Assembly (NCBI GenBank): GCA_030697175.1
Contig: JAUYQR010000011.1
Span: 496,001-560,000 of the forward strand
Reading direction: 5' to 3'
Source of the DNA: Paracoccaceae bacterium
Lineage (GTDB): Bacteria > Pseudomonadota > Alphaproteobacteria > Rhodobacterales > Rhodobacteraceae
DNA: 64,000 nt
Part shown: positions 6,809 to 15,752 of the stretch, one piece after another
Numbering within the stretch: position 1 is the stretch's first letter
How the letters are laid out: the number at the start of each line of letters is the position of its first letter
The notes under the pieces: model-generated
The model's database searches: none
Told to the model about the DNA's origin: nothing
Seen by the model: only the letters and a program-made list of their open reading frames with translations
Made by a program: the position numbers and the translations under genes

Positions 6809-8266
6809 TCAGGCACCACGCCGCGCGATCTCGTCCAGATCGACGATCTCAGCCTCGACCGGCCGCTCCACGACCGGCGCTGGCTTTGGCATCGCCTCCA
6901 GCAGCGGCATAAGGTCGGCCAATCCCGCAGGAACGGGGGCTGCTTTGGGCGGTTCACGCCAGCTTAACGTGTCAAAGCCACCGCAGTTGTCGCAGACAGG
7001 GTGCCAACTGGACTGCACCGCCTGGCATTTGTCGCAACACCATTGCCGTCCGCGTGGCGCGGCAAGCGCCCTGCCAATCAGTTCGCGCACCACCGCATCG
7101 TCTGCGCCTTCGCCCCGTGCGATGGCCGCCATCAAGGCCAGTGCGCGCTGCGTTGGATGCCGATCCGCCAAATCGCCCAGCGCGCGCCTTGCGCCGGGAA
7201 AATCCTCGGCTGCGACCAGAAGTTCGCCGTGCAGAAGTCGCGTCTCATCGGCATCGGGTTGCACCGCCAACAGAGTCTTGAACCGCTTCAACCGGTCTGG
7301 CGGCGCCTCGTCCGGTTCAATCTCGGCAAAGGCGGCTGCAAGGTCCGGGTGCGGCAACACCTCCCATGCCTTCTTCACCACGCGGGCGGCATTCTTCTTG
7401 TCGCCCTTCTCGATGTAACCCCGTGCCGCCATCGCCGCAGCAGGGATCAGGTCGGGCGAACGGCGGTTTGCTTCGATCGCGGCTTCGCGTGCCTCGATCG
7501 TGGAACTTTCGTTCATCACTGTTGCCGCCTCTTGCAGGGCCAGCACGGCGTCTCGGCGCCGATACACGTCCTTTGGCAAGGCACCGGTCTTCAACTTGGC
7601 ACCCAGCGTCGCGCGCGCGCCGCTCCAATCGCCGGCGTCGGATTGCAGTTTCAACAGCAGATCCTGTGTCTCGGCGTGTTTCGGACGCAGCTCGAACGCC
7701 TTTTCAGCCAGCTTCAGCGCGGTCTCGGTATCACCCTCGGCCAGCCTTTGCATCAATAGCCCGCGCACCGCCACGAAGCGCGTCTTGTCATCGGCGAGAA
7801 GCGCTTTGTAAGCCTCGGTTGCGCGGGCCTTGTCGCCCGCAGCCTCGGCCGCCTGCGCCACCAGCAGCGTCGTCAGTTCGGGCTTGCCCAGCAGCTTTTC
7901 CGCCGCCTGCGCCCGGTTCATCGCCAACCGATGCTCACCCGACGCCAGCGCCATCAACCCCTCGGACAGCGCGCGATAACCCTTCCGTTCCCGGTTCCGG
8001 TCGAAATAGCGGGAAATCGCCGTCTCGTCGCCGTTCAGGAACCGGAGCGCTGCCAACACCAGTCCCAGCACCTTGAAGACCAGCCACACCAGCGCCATCA
8101 GCACCAGTCCGGCGATCAGGGCCTGCAGCGGCCCCAGCGTGAATTCCCAGCCAGCAGCCTCGATCCGAATGCCACCGCTGGTGTCAGCCAGCAGGCCCGC
8201 CGCCAAGGTCAGGCCTGCAATCACAAGGACGAACAGAAAGGCTTTAATCAATGACCAGACCATCAT
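6809..8266 (-). CDS. hemY: HemY-like membrane TPR protein with C-terminal zinc ribbon
   Basis: The 485-residue product starts with two membrane helices (about residues 5-26 and 42-64), then the HemY N-terminal domain and a long TPR-type helical repeat region. HemY of this class is a TPR protein linked to haem synthesis by operon position; it is not the PPO enzyme of Gram-positives. The C-terminus adds a four-cysteine ribbon (C411, C414, C425, C428), then a proline-rich acidic tail. Its start overlaps the stop of the mitofilin-like gene as ATGA, so hemD, the mitofilin-like gene and hemY form one leftward unit. Confidence 0.85.
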   Translation of the reverse strand: MMVWSLIKAFLFVLVIAGLTLAAGLLADTSGGIRIEAAGWEFTLGPLQALIAGLVLMALVWLVFKVLGLVLAALRFLNGDETAISRYFDRNRERKGYRALSEGLMALASGEHRLAMNRAQAAEKLLGKPELTTLLVAQAAEAAGDKARATEAYKALLADDKTRFVAVRGLLMQRLAEGDTETALKLAEKAFELRPKHAETQDLLLKLQSDAGDWSGARATLGAKLKTGALPKDVYRRRDAVLALQEAATVMNESSTIEAREAAIEANRRSPDLIPAAAMAARGYIEKGDKKNAARVVKKAWEVLPHPDLAAAFAEIEPDEAPPDRLKRFKTLLAVQPDADETRLLHGELLVAAEDFPGARRALGDLADRHPTQRALALMAAIARGEGADDAVVRELIGRALAAPRGRQWCCDKCQAVQSSWHPVCDNCGGFDTLSWREPPKAAPVPAGLADLMPLLEAMPKPAPVVERPVEAEIVDLDEIARRGA

Positions 8267-9399
8267 TCCCCCTGGGTTTCAGCCGAGCCGCGCAGTGCGG
8301 CCAACGCCGCCTCGACCTCGACTCGCGCCTTGGCACCCGCGCTCCACTCCGCCATTACCGTGGCAACATCGGCAGGCAAACCGGCCATCTCGCTCAGCGC
8401 ATCGGCAACGCGCCCGTCGCGCAGCGCCGCTTCGGCGCGCGACAGGATCGCTTCGGGATCGGTGCCCGCTTTCGGCGTAAGAGGCCGCGCGCCCGTCTGC
8501 GCCTTCAGGAAATCGGCCAAACGCGCACCCCAGCCGTCTGAGCCACTGACGTCCCGGGTCTTCGCCAGCGCAGCACGCGCCGCGTCAGGGAAGCTTTCCG
8601 TTAACACGGCCAAGGTGGGAACGCCGCTCGCCGCGTGCTGCGCAAGCGCTGCCGGGGCAGGTTCAAGCGCCAGTTCGGAAAGCGGTGCATCGAACGACTC
8701 ACCTTGGTCGATCGCGGCACCAAGCGCGTCAAGCGCCGCAGCCCGGCGCGCGGCTTCGGTTGCACCAGCGGCCTCTGCCGCCTTCGCCTCTGCCGCGGCT
8801 TCGGCATCCGCCAGTCCTGCGAGGGCAGTATCAACCTTCTGCGAAAGCTCCTCCGGGACGGTCGCCATGGTTCCCAATGCGGCAACCTTCGCTTCCAGAT
8901 CGCGGATCGCCGCCTGCACCGCCGGCGCAGACGCAGACCCCGACGCTGGCATCGCCTCGATCTGGGCTAGTCGGGTTTCAAGCGTATCCAGACGCTGTGC
9001 AAGCGGCGCAAGATCCACGGCCTCAGCCGCAGGCACCTGAAGCAGGGGTTCGACCCGGGCGATGCGGTCAGCCAGCGCCGCCTCGGTTTCGGCGAGCGAG
9101 GACTTCAGCCCGGCAATCTCGGCCGCCTGCTGTTCCAGGATGGCCGAGGTTGCAGTGTCAGTCTCCGGCCTCAGCCCCAGCGCATTGAAATGCGAAAGCC
9201 CGAACCCCAAGGCAGCCGCAAGCGCACCGCCAAGCAGTGGCGCCAAGACTCCGCCGCGCCGATCGGGGCGAGGCGGTTTTGGCACGTCAACCTTGGCACG
9301 TTCGCCCTCCGGTGAAGGATCGGTGGTCGGTTCGCTCGGCCCCTCTGGCGAGCTGTCGACAGGCGGTGTCTCCCGGTCCGGTGCGGTGTCTGTCTGCAT
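8263..9399 (-). CDS. Mitofilin-like inner-membrane coiled-coil protein
   Basis: Starting at MQTDTAPD (9399), the 378-residue protein has an acidic, proline-rich cytoplasmic tail of about 50 residues. A single membrane segment follows (GVLAPLLGGALAAALGFGL), then a long alanine-rich coiled coil and a C-terminal domain. This layout, and its place between hemD and hemY, match the alphaproteobacterial homologues of mitochondrial mitofilin/Mic60, which shape intracytoplasmic membranes. An upstream in-frame start at 9474 would add 25 residues without family support. Assignment rests on architecture and gene order. Confidence 0.75.
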   Translation of the reverse strand: MQTDTAPDRETPPVDSSPEGPSEPTTDPSPEGERAKVDVPKPPRPDRRGGVLAPLLGGALAAALGFGLSHFNALGLRPETDTATSAILEQQAAEIAGLKSSLAETEAALADRIARVEPLLQVPAAEAVDLAPLAQRLDTLETRLAQIEAMPASGSASAPAVQAAIRDLEAKVAALGTMATVPEELSQKVDTALAGLADAEAAAEAKAAEAAGATEAARRAAALDALGAAIDQGESFDAPLSELALEPAPAALAQHAASGVPTLAVLTESFPDAARAALAKTRDVSGSDGWGARLADFLKAQTGARPLTPKAGTDPEAILSRAEAALRDGRVADALSEMAGLPADVATVMAEWSAGAKARVEVEAALAALRGSAETQGE

Positions 9400-9454
9400 A
9401 GTGTCCACCCTTCCACATCGGCAAGGCATACCTAAGCACCCAGCGGGCCGGGGT

Positions 9455-10207
9455 TCAAGAACCCCTAAGGTCAATCAGCAGGAGTTCGACGGCATCCAGC
9501 ATCGCGCCGGCATTCGGGGTCGCCGCAACCCGCAGCAGGCGCGCGCCCTGATCTGGTGCCTTCTCTGCCACCGCATCGCTCAAAGCTGCAATCGCGAGGG
9601 TGGCCTGCCCGTCCGCAGGCAGCGCCGTTGTCAGCAGCAAAGCGCTTCTGGGCGAGAACAGGGGCACGATCACCGGGCCCGGAGAGCGCAGCAGCGCCTC
9701 TGCCTCGGTCGAGAAAGGCTGGGCAACCTGATCATAGACCATTACAGAAACAGTCTCTATTCCCGCTGAAAATAGCCGATTTGCTAAATCGCCTCGCGTC
9801 TCGCGGCCATGCAGGTACAAGAGCGGGCCCTTGATCTGCATGGTCATTATCAACCGCTGCAAAGCCTCGACATCGCCGTCTGCCGAAGTTGCGGTGAACC
9901 CCGCGGCGCTGGCTGAAACCGCCGTCCGTGCGCCCACGCAAAGCGCTGTCTTGGGCAAACTGTCCCGCGCCATCTGCCCGGTCGCCTCAACGGCCGCTTC
10001 AGACGTGAACACAACAGCTTGATAATCCCGTTGCGCGATCTTGCACGGCACGAAGGCCAGACGCATCAATGGCGAGATAATCACACGGACAGCCGCGCCG
10101 AAACGCCCCTCCAGCGCCGCGCCGAAACGAACCGACTGATCCAGAGGCCGGGTCAAGATCACCGGAATCGACGGAAGGGCCGTACGTTGCTGGGATTGTT
10201 TCGCCAT
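9455..10207 (-). CDS. hemD: Uroporphyrinogen-III synthase
   Basis: From MAKQSQQ at 10207 the product is 250 residues, the usual HemD length. It opens with VILTRPLDQSVRFGAAL and contains YQAVVFTSEAAVEA, LYLHGRETRGDL and VPLFSPRSALLL, all typical. The enzyme cyclises hydroxymethylbilane to uroporphyrinogen III for haem, sirohaem and chlorophyll synthesis. The open frame extends upstream to 10462, but that part lies antisense to tsaD and is unlikely to be coding. The gene is divergent from tsaD with 44 bases between the starts. hemC, often found in this gap in relatives, is absent here. Confidence 0.88.
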   Translation of the reverse strand: MAKQSQQRTALPSIPVILTRPLDQSVRFGAALEGRFGAAVRVIISPLMRLAFVPCKIAQRDYQAVVFTSEAAVEATGQMARDSLPKTALCVGARTAVSASAAGFTATSADGDVEALQRLIMTMQIKGPLLYLHGRETRGDLANRLFSAGIETVSVMVYDQVAQPFSTEAEALLRSPGPVIVPLFSPRSALLLTTALPADGQATLAIAALSDAVAEKAPDQGARLLRVAATPNAGAMLDAVELLLIDLRGS

Positions 10208-10251
10208 GATCACGGTGTTACCTGCGACCCACACATCCTGCAACGGCAGCC

Positions 10252-11349
10252 ATGACCCGAACCCTGACCCTTCTCGGCATCGAGAGCAGTTGCGACGATA
10301 CTGCGGCCGCCGTTGTGCGGCATCGGCCCGGACATTTGGCCGAGGTGCTGGCGTCTGATATCGTGGGGCAGACCTCGCTGCATGCGGCCTTTGGCGGTGT
10401 AGTGCCGGAAATCGCAGCACGCGCCCATGTAGAGCGACTTGACGGCTGTATCGAGCGCGCATTGGCCGAGGCGGGCATCAGCTTTGCCGATCTGGATGCG
10501 ATCGCGGTGACCGCCGGGCCCGGGCTGATCGGGGGGGTGTTGTCCGGCGCGATGATGGCGAAAGGGCTGGCCGCTGGTTTGGGGCTGCCGCTGGTTGCGG
10601 TGAACCACCTGGCCGGGCACGCCCTTACGCCTCGTCTTACCGATGGCATCGCGTTCCCATATCTGATGCTGCTCGTTTCGGGCGGACATTGCCAGTACTT
10701 GCGCGTGGACGGACCTGACGAGTTTCACCGGCTGGGCGGAACGATAGACGACGCTCCGGGTGAAGCGTTCGACAAGATCGCCAAGCTTCTTGCCCTGCCA
10801 CAGCCCGGAGGCCCGTCGGTTGAAGCCGAAGCGGCGCTGGGTGATGCCCGCCGGTTTGACTTTCCGCGCCCTTTGCTTGACCGGCCCGGCTGCGACCTTT
10901 CCTTTTCGGGCCTGAAAACCGCAGTTCTAAGGACGCGCGATGCACTGATCGCCTCGAAGGGTGGGATTACCGCCCAGGACCGCCGCGATCTGTGCGCAGG
11001 GTTTCAGGCAGCGGTGGCCGATGTGCTTGCCGAAAAGACGCGCCGCGCACTGGCAATGACGGCACTTGACGGCTCACCCCTTGCCGTTCTTGCCGTGGCG
11101 GGCGGAGTTGCCGCAAACAAGGCCATTCGGGCAAGGTTAGAGACTGTTTGCAGCGCAAATGGCGTCAGCTTCCTTGCGCCGCCGCTGCGGCTTTGCACCG
11201 ACAACGCGGCGATGATCGCATGGGCAGGGATCGAAAGGTTCCGCTTGGGAATGGTCGACGACGCGACGTTCACGGCGCGTCCCCGCTGGCCGCTTGACGC
11301 CCGCGCGCCGGGAATGATCGGGTCCGGCAAGAAAGGCGCGAAAGCATGA
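10252..11349 (+). CDS. tsaD: tRNA threonylcarbamoyladenosine synthase subunit TsaD
   Basis: The 365-residue protein has the Kae1/TsaD signatures: GIESSCDDT at residues 9-17, metal-binding His119 and His123 in VNHLAGHAL, the GGHCQYL loop, and a C-terminal [10 protein letters not shown] with [11 protein letters not shown]. With TsaB, TsaE (tsaE is at 23825) and TsaC it makes t6A37 of ANN-decoding tRNAs in the cytoplasm. Its stop overlaps the gpsA start as ATGA, a pairing common in this group. Start and length agree with the family. Confidence 0.95.
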   Translation: MTRTLTLLGIESSCDDTAAAVVRHRPGHLAEVLASDIVGQTSLHAAFGGVVPEIAARAHVERLDGCIERALAEAGISFADLDAIAVTAGPGLIGGVLSGAMMAKGLAAGLGLPLVAVNHLAGHALTPRLTDGIAFPYLMLLVSGGHCQYLRVDGPDEFHRLGGTIDDAPGEAFDKIAKLLALPQPGGPSVEAEAALGDARRFDFPRPLLDRPGCDLSFSGLKTAVLRTRDALIASKGGITAQDRRDLCAGFQAAVADVLAEKTRRALAMTALDGSPLAVLAVAGGVAANKAIRARLETVCSANGVSFLAPPLRLCTDNAAMIAWAGIERFRLGMVDDATFTARPRWPLDARAPGMIGSGKKGAKA

Positions 11350-12305
11350 TCGGAATCCTTGGCGCAGGTGCATTCGGCACGGCATTGGCCGTGGCCCTGG
11401 CACAAGGCGGTCGGTCTGTCAGGCTCTGGGCAAGGTCGCCCGAGGACGTTGCAAGGATGGCAGCGACCCACCGAAACGACGACCGTCTTCCTGGTGTTGT
11501 CCTGCCGCCGAAGGTTTCGTTTCACGCTGACGCTGGCGACCTGCTTGAGGCCGAGGTGTTGCTTTTTTGTGTGCCGATGCAGAGCCTCGGCGGTTTTCTG
11601 GCGAGACACCAGGATCAGTTTGCGCGGCAACCGATGGTCGCTTGTTGCAAGGGTGTCGATCTGGAGACACTTCGCGGTCCGGTTTCGGTCATTCAAGCCG
11701 CGCGCCCTGATGTGGCTGCTGCAATCCTCACCGGACCCAGCTTTGCCGCCGATATTGCCCGTGGGTTGCCTACGGCACTGACCTTGGCAAGCCGTGACTC
11801 GGCGAATGTCGAACTTCAAACGCTGCTGTCCACGTCTTCCCTCCGGATCTACCGCACGGATGATGTCACGGGTGCGGAACTGGGCGGGGCGCTGAAGAAT
11901 GTCATTGCCATTGCCGCGGGGGTGGTGATCGGCGCGGGGCTGGGCGACAGTGCGAGAGCCGCGCTGATGACGCGGGGCTATGCCGAGATGGTTCGTCTGG
12001 CGACACGGTTGGGTGCGCGGGCAGAGACGCTGGCAGGATTGTCGGGGTTTGGCGATCTGGTTCTGACCTGCACTTCGCCGCAATCACGGAACTTTCGTCA
12101 CGGTCACGCCTTGGGTCGCGGGCAGGCGTTCGATAGTGGCGTCACGGTCGAAGGCGTGGCGACGGCGACGGCGGTGGTGCGGTTGGCGCGACAGCTGGGC
12201 GTGGAAATGCCGGTGACCGAGATGGTGGATGCCCTTGTCAGCGGCAGGGTCACGGTGGAAGATGCCATTCCGAACCTGATGACCCGACCCCTGAAACAGG
12301 AATGA
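11346..12305 (+). CDS. gpsA: Glycerol-3-phosphate dehydrogenase [NAD(P)+]
   Basis: The 319-residue product begins with the dinucleotide-binding fold ([20 protein letters not shown]). It contains VVACCKGVD-type and [14 protein letters not shown] segments, the catalytic-lysine region [16 protein letters not shown], and [11 protein letters not shown]. It reduces dihydroxyacetone phosphate to sn-glycerol 3-phosphate for phospholipid synthesis. The ATG overlaps the tsaD stop, and the small YciI-like gene starts three bases after its stop, giving a tight operon. Confidence 0.95.
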   Translation: MIGILGAGAFGTALAVALAQGGRSVRLWARSPEDVARMAATHRNDDRLPGVVLPPKVSFHADAGDLLEAEVLLFCVPMQSLGGFLARHQDQFARQPMVACCKGVDLETLRGPVSVIQAARPDVAAAILTGPSFAADIARGLPTALTLASRDSANVELQTLLSTSSLRIYRTDDVTGAELGGALKNVIAIAAGVVIGAGLGDSARAALMTRGYAEMVRLATRLGARAETLAGLSGFGDLVLTCTSPQSRNFRHGHALGRGQAFDSGVTVEGVATATAVVRLARQLGVEMPVTEMVDALVSGRVTVEDAIPNLMTRPLKQE

Positions 12306-12308
12306 CCC

Positions 12309-12584
12309 ATGCGCTTTGCCCTGATCTGCCGCGACAATCCCGGCGCCTTGCAGACGCGGCTTGAAAACCGGGCGGCGCATCTTGGGTATATCGAGGCGAC
12401 CGGGGTGGTGGAGCAGGCGGGGCCGTTTCTGGATGAGGCGGGGCAGATGTGCGGGAGCCTGGTCATCCTTGGCGTGGGGAGCCGGGCCGAGGCGGAGGCT
12501 TGGGCGGCGGGCGATCCTTACGCGAAGGCCGGGCTGTTTTCCGATGTGACGATCGAGGAGTGGAAACGGGTGATCGGGGGATGA
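12309..12584 (+). CDS. YciI-like protein
   Basis: The 91-residue protein has the ferredoxin-like YciI fold: MRFALICRDNPGALQTRL, RAAHLGYIEA and ADPYAKAGLFSDVTIEEW-like elements. Members are small cytoplasmic proteins, mostly without known function and sometimes linked to redox or aromatic chemistry. It lies three bases after gpsA and its TGA overlaps the next ATG, so it belongs to the tsaD-gpsA operon. Confidence 0.85.
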   Translation: MRFALICRDNPGALQTRLENRAAHLGYIEATGVVEQAGPFLDEAGQMCGSLVILGVGSRAEAEAWAAGDPYAKAGLFSDVTIEEWKRVIGG

Positions 12585-13000
12585 AGCAGTGGCTGCTCAA
12601 ATCCGAACCGGACGAGTTTGGCTGGCATCACCTGACCGCGAAGGGTGCGGCTGGGGAGGAGTGGACGGGGGTCAGGAACTATCAGGCGCGCAACAATATG
12701 CGGGCGATGAAGGTGGGCGATCTGGGGTTCTTCTATCACTCGAACATCGGCAAGGAGATCGTCGGAATCGTCGAGGTTTGCCGGGAGAGCGCGCCGGACA
12801 GCACGGCGGATGATCCGCGGTGGGATTGTGTGAGGGTGCGGGCGGTGAGGCCTTTCAAGCGGGCGGTCACGCTGGAGCAATGCAAGGTCGAACCGGGGCT
12901 GGAGGCGATGGTTCTGGTGAAGAATTCCCGCCTTTCGGTGCAGCCGGTGACGACCGAGGAGTGGCGTATCCTGTGCCGGATGGGCGGCGTGGAACCATAG
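12581..13000 (+). CDS. EVE domain (PUA-like) protein
   Basis: Starting at the ATG overlapping the YciI-like stop, the product is 139 residues and contains only an EVE domain. WLLKSEPDEFGW, GVRNYQARNNMRAMKVGDLGFFYHSN and EPGLEAMVLVKNSRLSVQPV are diagnostic. EVE folds read modified bases or small ligands, and this thymocyte-nuclear-protein-1-like type is widespread. An apparent upstream extension to 12449 overlaps yciI and is not needed. It ends the tsaD operon; a short GC-rich hairpin (13003-13015) follows without a T run. Confidence 0.9.
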   Translation: MKQWLLKSEPDEFGWHHLTAKGAAGEEWTGVRNYQARNNMRAMKVGDLGFFYHSNIGKEIVGIVEVCRESAPDSTADDPRWDCVRVRAVRPFKRAVTLEQCKVEPGLEAMVLVKNSRLSVQPVTTEEWRILCRMGGVEP

Positions 13001-13228
13001 TGTCCCACGGTGGGCGGCAGTGGCAATTACTTGTTTTTCAATGCCTTGGATGTGGACGTTAAGGAGTTCGAAAGAGTTTCCTTCGACGTATGTCAGGCTT
13101 CCCCTTGCCGATCTTGGGCATTGTTAGAGCCGTCCTGCTGAAGGATGTTATGCTGCCGGAAGGTTCACCACACCGCTTCCGCGCCGCGGCACAAGGGTGC
13201 AAGCTGCACTGTACGGGGGAGGTCTGCC

Positions 13229-14062
13229 CTAGCTCCGCCTTGCCCGCTCCCTCGCTTCGATGGCCTTAAGCTTGGCGTCATCAGACCGCCCAAACGCGTC
13301 GTCCACCCAAGTGAAAAGTGCGGTGCGCCAACTGTCCGTGTCGTACTGCCGGATGGTTTCAACGGCCGTGCCCTTGTCTGTCCGGGTCAGGCGATGGGTG
13401 TACACGCCACGATGGCCAGGAGCATCGGGCGCATGGACCGACTGGAAGTGGAACTGGAAAAGCGAGGGCGGTTCCTGCAGCAGGATCGTCTGTATTTCCT
13501 CAATCGTCTTACCCTCGCCGGCATGGGCGACCTCGCGGATGCGGCGTCCGGGTTCGAGCCATTCAAGGGAGATAGTATTCACCATCCGAAACTCGGGTCG
13601 GGAGTTCGGCGTCACACAGAAATAGGGCCAGAGGTCTTCTGGTGTCAGGCTGCTTGTCGATGTCGAGCGGTAGCTGCGGTTGCGTCGGGGAACGAAGGAG
13701 TCGAGCGTCGGTCCGCCATAGATCATCCCCGCAGGGTAGATGAAGATCAGCCCAAACACGAAGATCAGGAACGATGCCCAGCCGTCCAGTTGTGGATCGA
13801 ACGCTCCTGCCAAGCTCAGGACGGGGATGCTGAGGGCAATCGTCTCGGCATGGGATCGCAGTTGCGGGAAAATCAGAACGACTGCGAAAAGGGCACCCGT
13901 CAAGACGACCATGAAAGCGAAAGCGGCGACGATTTCCACGGGCATGTCAAAGAGTGTCAGCGCCGAGCCGCGGAAGGCCAACCAACCGCCGAGGAAGGTA
14001 AGGAACGCGACCAAGGCGAAACGCCGACGCTCACGATAAAGGCGGTAAAGGAACCAACGCAT
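13229..14062 (-). CDS. Hypothetical membrane protein with soluble C-terminal domain
   Basis: The 277-residue product has four hydrophobic helices in its first 115 residues, with a basic N-terminus (MRWFLYRLYRERRR). A soluble domain of about 150 residues follows, rich in beta-strand pattern (FCVTPNSRPEFRMVNTISLEW, LFQFHFQSVHAPDAPGHRGVYTHRLTR). I do not recognise the family; the C-terminal part could be a ligand-binding fold but no motif proves it. It is isolated, with gaps of more than 200 bases on both sides. A long opposite-strand ORF over the same DNA looks like a shadow. Confidence 0.6.
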   Translation of the reverse strand: MRWFLYRLYRERRRFALVAFLTFLGGWLAFRGSALTLFDMPVEIVAAFAFMVVLTGALFAVVLIFPQLRSHAETIALSIPVLSLAGAFDPQLDGWASFLIFVFGLIFIYPAGMIYGGPTLDSFVPRRNRSYRSTSTSSLTPEDLWPYFCVTPNSRPEFRMVNTISLEWLEPGRRIREVAHAGEGKTIEEIQTILLQEPPSLFQFHFQSVHAPDAPGHRGVYTHRLTRTDKGTAVETIRQYDTDSWRTALFTWVDDAFGRSDDAKLKAIEARERARRS

Positions 14063-14412
14063 TGTTCACCACGAAAGTCTTGTCGACAAACATATCGCCA
14101 ACAATGGTTTTTTCGAGGCGGCTGTGCTTCGGGAGCGACTCTCTCGATGCAGAAAAAAATGGAGGGCCCCGCACCCCTACGGAACCCTCCATCCACCCCA
14201 CGTGCTCCCCAAAGCACCACACGTGATCTGATAAGGGTCCCGGGCTACTGCCCTGTCGAAGAAGTAATGCCCCGAATCCCCGGCGCGGGGCAAGGCTTGA
14301 GTAGTGCGGGTTTTCGTCAAATCCGAAGGGTTCCGGGTGCCGTGCAGGAAGCCCCCCCACCCTTCCCTCCCCCACGAGGGGGGGAGGGGGGCCAGGCACC
14401 GCGTGAGGCGCG
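14063..14412. other. Gene-free interval between the hypothetical membrane protein and the DUF2853 gene
   Basis: No convincing coding sequence is seen on either strand. It contains a strong leftward terminator (14152-14192) and, at 14353-14392, a purine/pyrimidine-skewed stretch in which CCTCCCCC faces GGGGGGAGG around CACGA. That hairpin lies just beyond the DUF2853 stop and may also act on its transcript. Confidence 0.5.
14152..14192 (-). terminator. Rho-independent terminator downstream of the DUF2853 gene
   Basis: On the minus strand ATGGAGGG pairs with CCCTCCAT around a GC-rich loop and is followed directly by seven T residues. It lies about 220 bases beyond the DUF2853 stop, in the right orientation to end that transcript before the next leftward gene. 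Confidence 0.75.
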
Positions 14413-14754
14413 TTACTTGTAGACGGCTTCCTTGCCGAAATGTTTGACGAGGAGGTAGTAGAACACCGCCCGGAACTTGTTGCGTTCCGATTTGCCGTAG
14501 GTGTCGACGGCGGCCATGATGCCTTCCATCAGGGCTGGCCCGTCCTTCAGGCCCAGCTTCTTGATCAGGAAGTTGGCCTTGATCCGCTCCAGCTCTTCCT
14601 TGTCGGAGGCGGCGACGGTCTGCGCGTCATTGTCGTAGATCGACGGGCCGCAGCCGATGGTAACCTTGGTCAGCAACGCCATGTCAGGTGTCATATTGCA
14701 CTTGGTCTTCAGATCATCGGCGTATTTCGCGATCAGATCGTCCCGCTTGCCCAT
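14413..14754 (-). CDS. DUF2853 family protein
   Basis: This 113-residue cytoplasmic protein matches the DUF2853 pattern: MGKRDDLIAKYADDLKTK, GPSIYDNDAQTVAASDKEEL, a long helical middle, and YLLVKHFGKE at the end. The family is all-helical and has no known function. It has its own terminator to the left and a 218-base gap to the right, so it is probably monocistronic. Confidence 0.85.
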   Translation of the reverse strand: MGKRDDLIAKYADDLKTKCNMTPDMALLTKVTIGCGPSIYDNDAQTVAASDKEELERIKANFLIKKLGLKDGPALMEGIMAAVDTYGKSERNKFRAVFYYLLVKHFGKEAVYK

Positions 14755-14972
14755 TCTACGTCTCCCTTGACTGGTATGATAATCTTACGAGGCGAACGGT
14801 AGTGGCCCGATCCTGTTAGGGGAAGCAGAATTTCAGCGATACTGTGGCAGTGCGCACCGCTTTGGCGACCAGAAAGCGGCCAATTTTTGGGTGCTGGTTC
14901 TTGAACCGGCACAGCCTGCCTCCATCTTGAGGAGATTGCTCGCTTCGTTTGGCCATACCTGGGGGGTTTCGG

Positions 14973-15752
14973 ATGCACGGCACGCTGTTTCAAGGCGAGA
15001 TCTCCAAGGCGCTCGCGGCCCGCGCCGACAACATCGCCGACAACATCGCCGCAAGACGCGGCCTGCGGTCTGCGGGCGTTCTGTCGGCCGAGGAGATTGC
15101 ATCCTGTCGCAGTCAGGGCATCGCGCTGGCATTTGATCCGGTGCAGATCGGTTGGGTGCGCGGCGACTGCATCGACGATGTCGATCAGCATCAGCCCGAG
15201 GCGAAGCTGACGGAAGAGCGTGCCTTCGTGCCGCGCAGTCTGGCGCCGACCTATCGGTTCCGGCGATGGACACTGGACGACCTGCCGGTCTACCGGGCGC
15301 TGCTGGATGACCCGCGGGTCTGGGCGCAGATGTACGAGCCGTATCCCGACCCGCTTGACGACGATACCGCGCGGGCGCTGATCGCGCTGTCGGCGGACAG
15401 TGGGCATCACGAGGTGATGGCAGTGCTGCGCGACGGCGAGATCGTGGGGCAGGTGCGGCTGGCGTTCGACGGAGCGAGCGCGGAACTGAGCTACTGGTTC
15501 GGCCGGGCCCATTGGGGCAAGGGGCTTGGGTCGGCGGTGGTGGCAATTGCCAGCGGGCGCGCTTTCGTGCGGCACGCGGGGCTGCAATCGCTGGTGGCGA
15601 TGGTGCATCTGGACAATGCCGCCTCGCGCCGGGTTCTGGCGAAGGCGGGCTTTGTGGCCGAAGGGCCGTGCAAGCGACGCCCCGGCTGGATCAGCCATCG
15701 GCTGACCCGCGCCAGGGCAGAGGCGATCAATAGCGGTAGTGTTCGGGTTTGA
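14973..15752 (+). CDS. GNAT acetyltransferase with an unusual N-terminal extension
   Basis: From the ATG at 14973 (preceded by a G-rich stretch) the product is 259 residues. Residues from about 90 onward form a RimJ/RimL-type GNAT domain ([53 protein letters not shown]). The first 90 residues have no family I know and include the small repeat ADNIADNIA. Either this is a two-part protein or translation starts later, for example at the GTG before [10 protein letters not shown]. The last 26 bases overlap the 3' end of ahcY on the opposite strand. Confidence 0.7.
   Translation: MHGTLFQGEISKALAARADNIADNIAARRGLRSAGVLSAEEIASCRSQGIALAFDPVQIGWVRGDCIDDVDQHQPEAKLTEERAFVPRSLAPTYRFRRWTLDDLPVYRALLDDPRVWAQMYEPYPDPLDDDTARALIALSADSGHHEVMAVLRDGEIVGQVRLAFDGASAELSYWFGRAHWGKGLGSAVVAIASGRAFVRHAGLQSLVAMVHLDNAASRRVLAKAGFVAEGPCKRRPGWISHRLTRARAEAINSGSVRV

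Noticed and set aside
13145-14422. 425-codon plus-strand ORF
   Set aside because: No domain features; it covers the membrane protein on the other strand, a terminator hairpin and a G-run, and reads as low-complexity.
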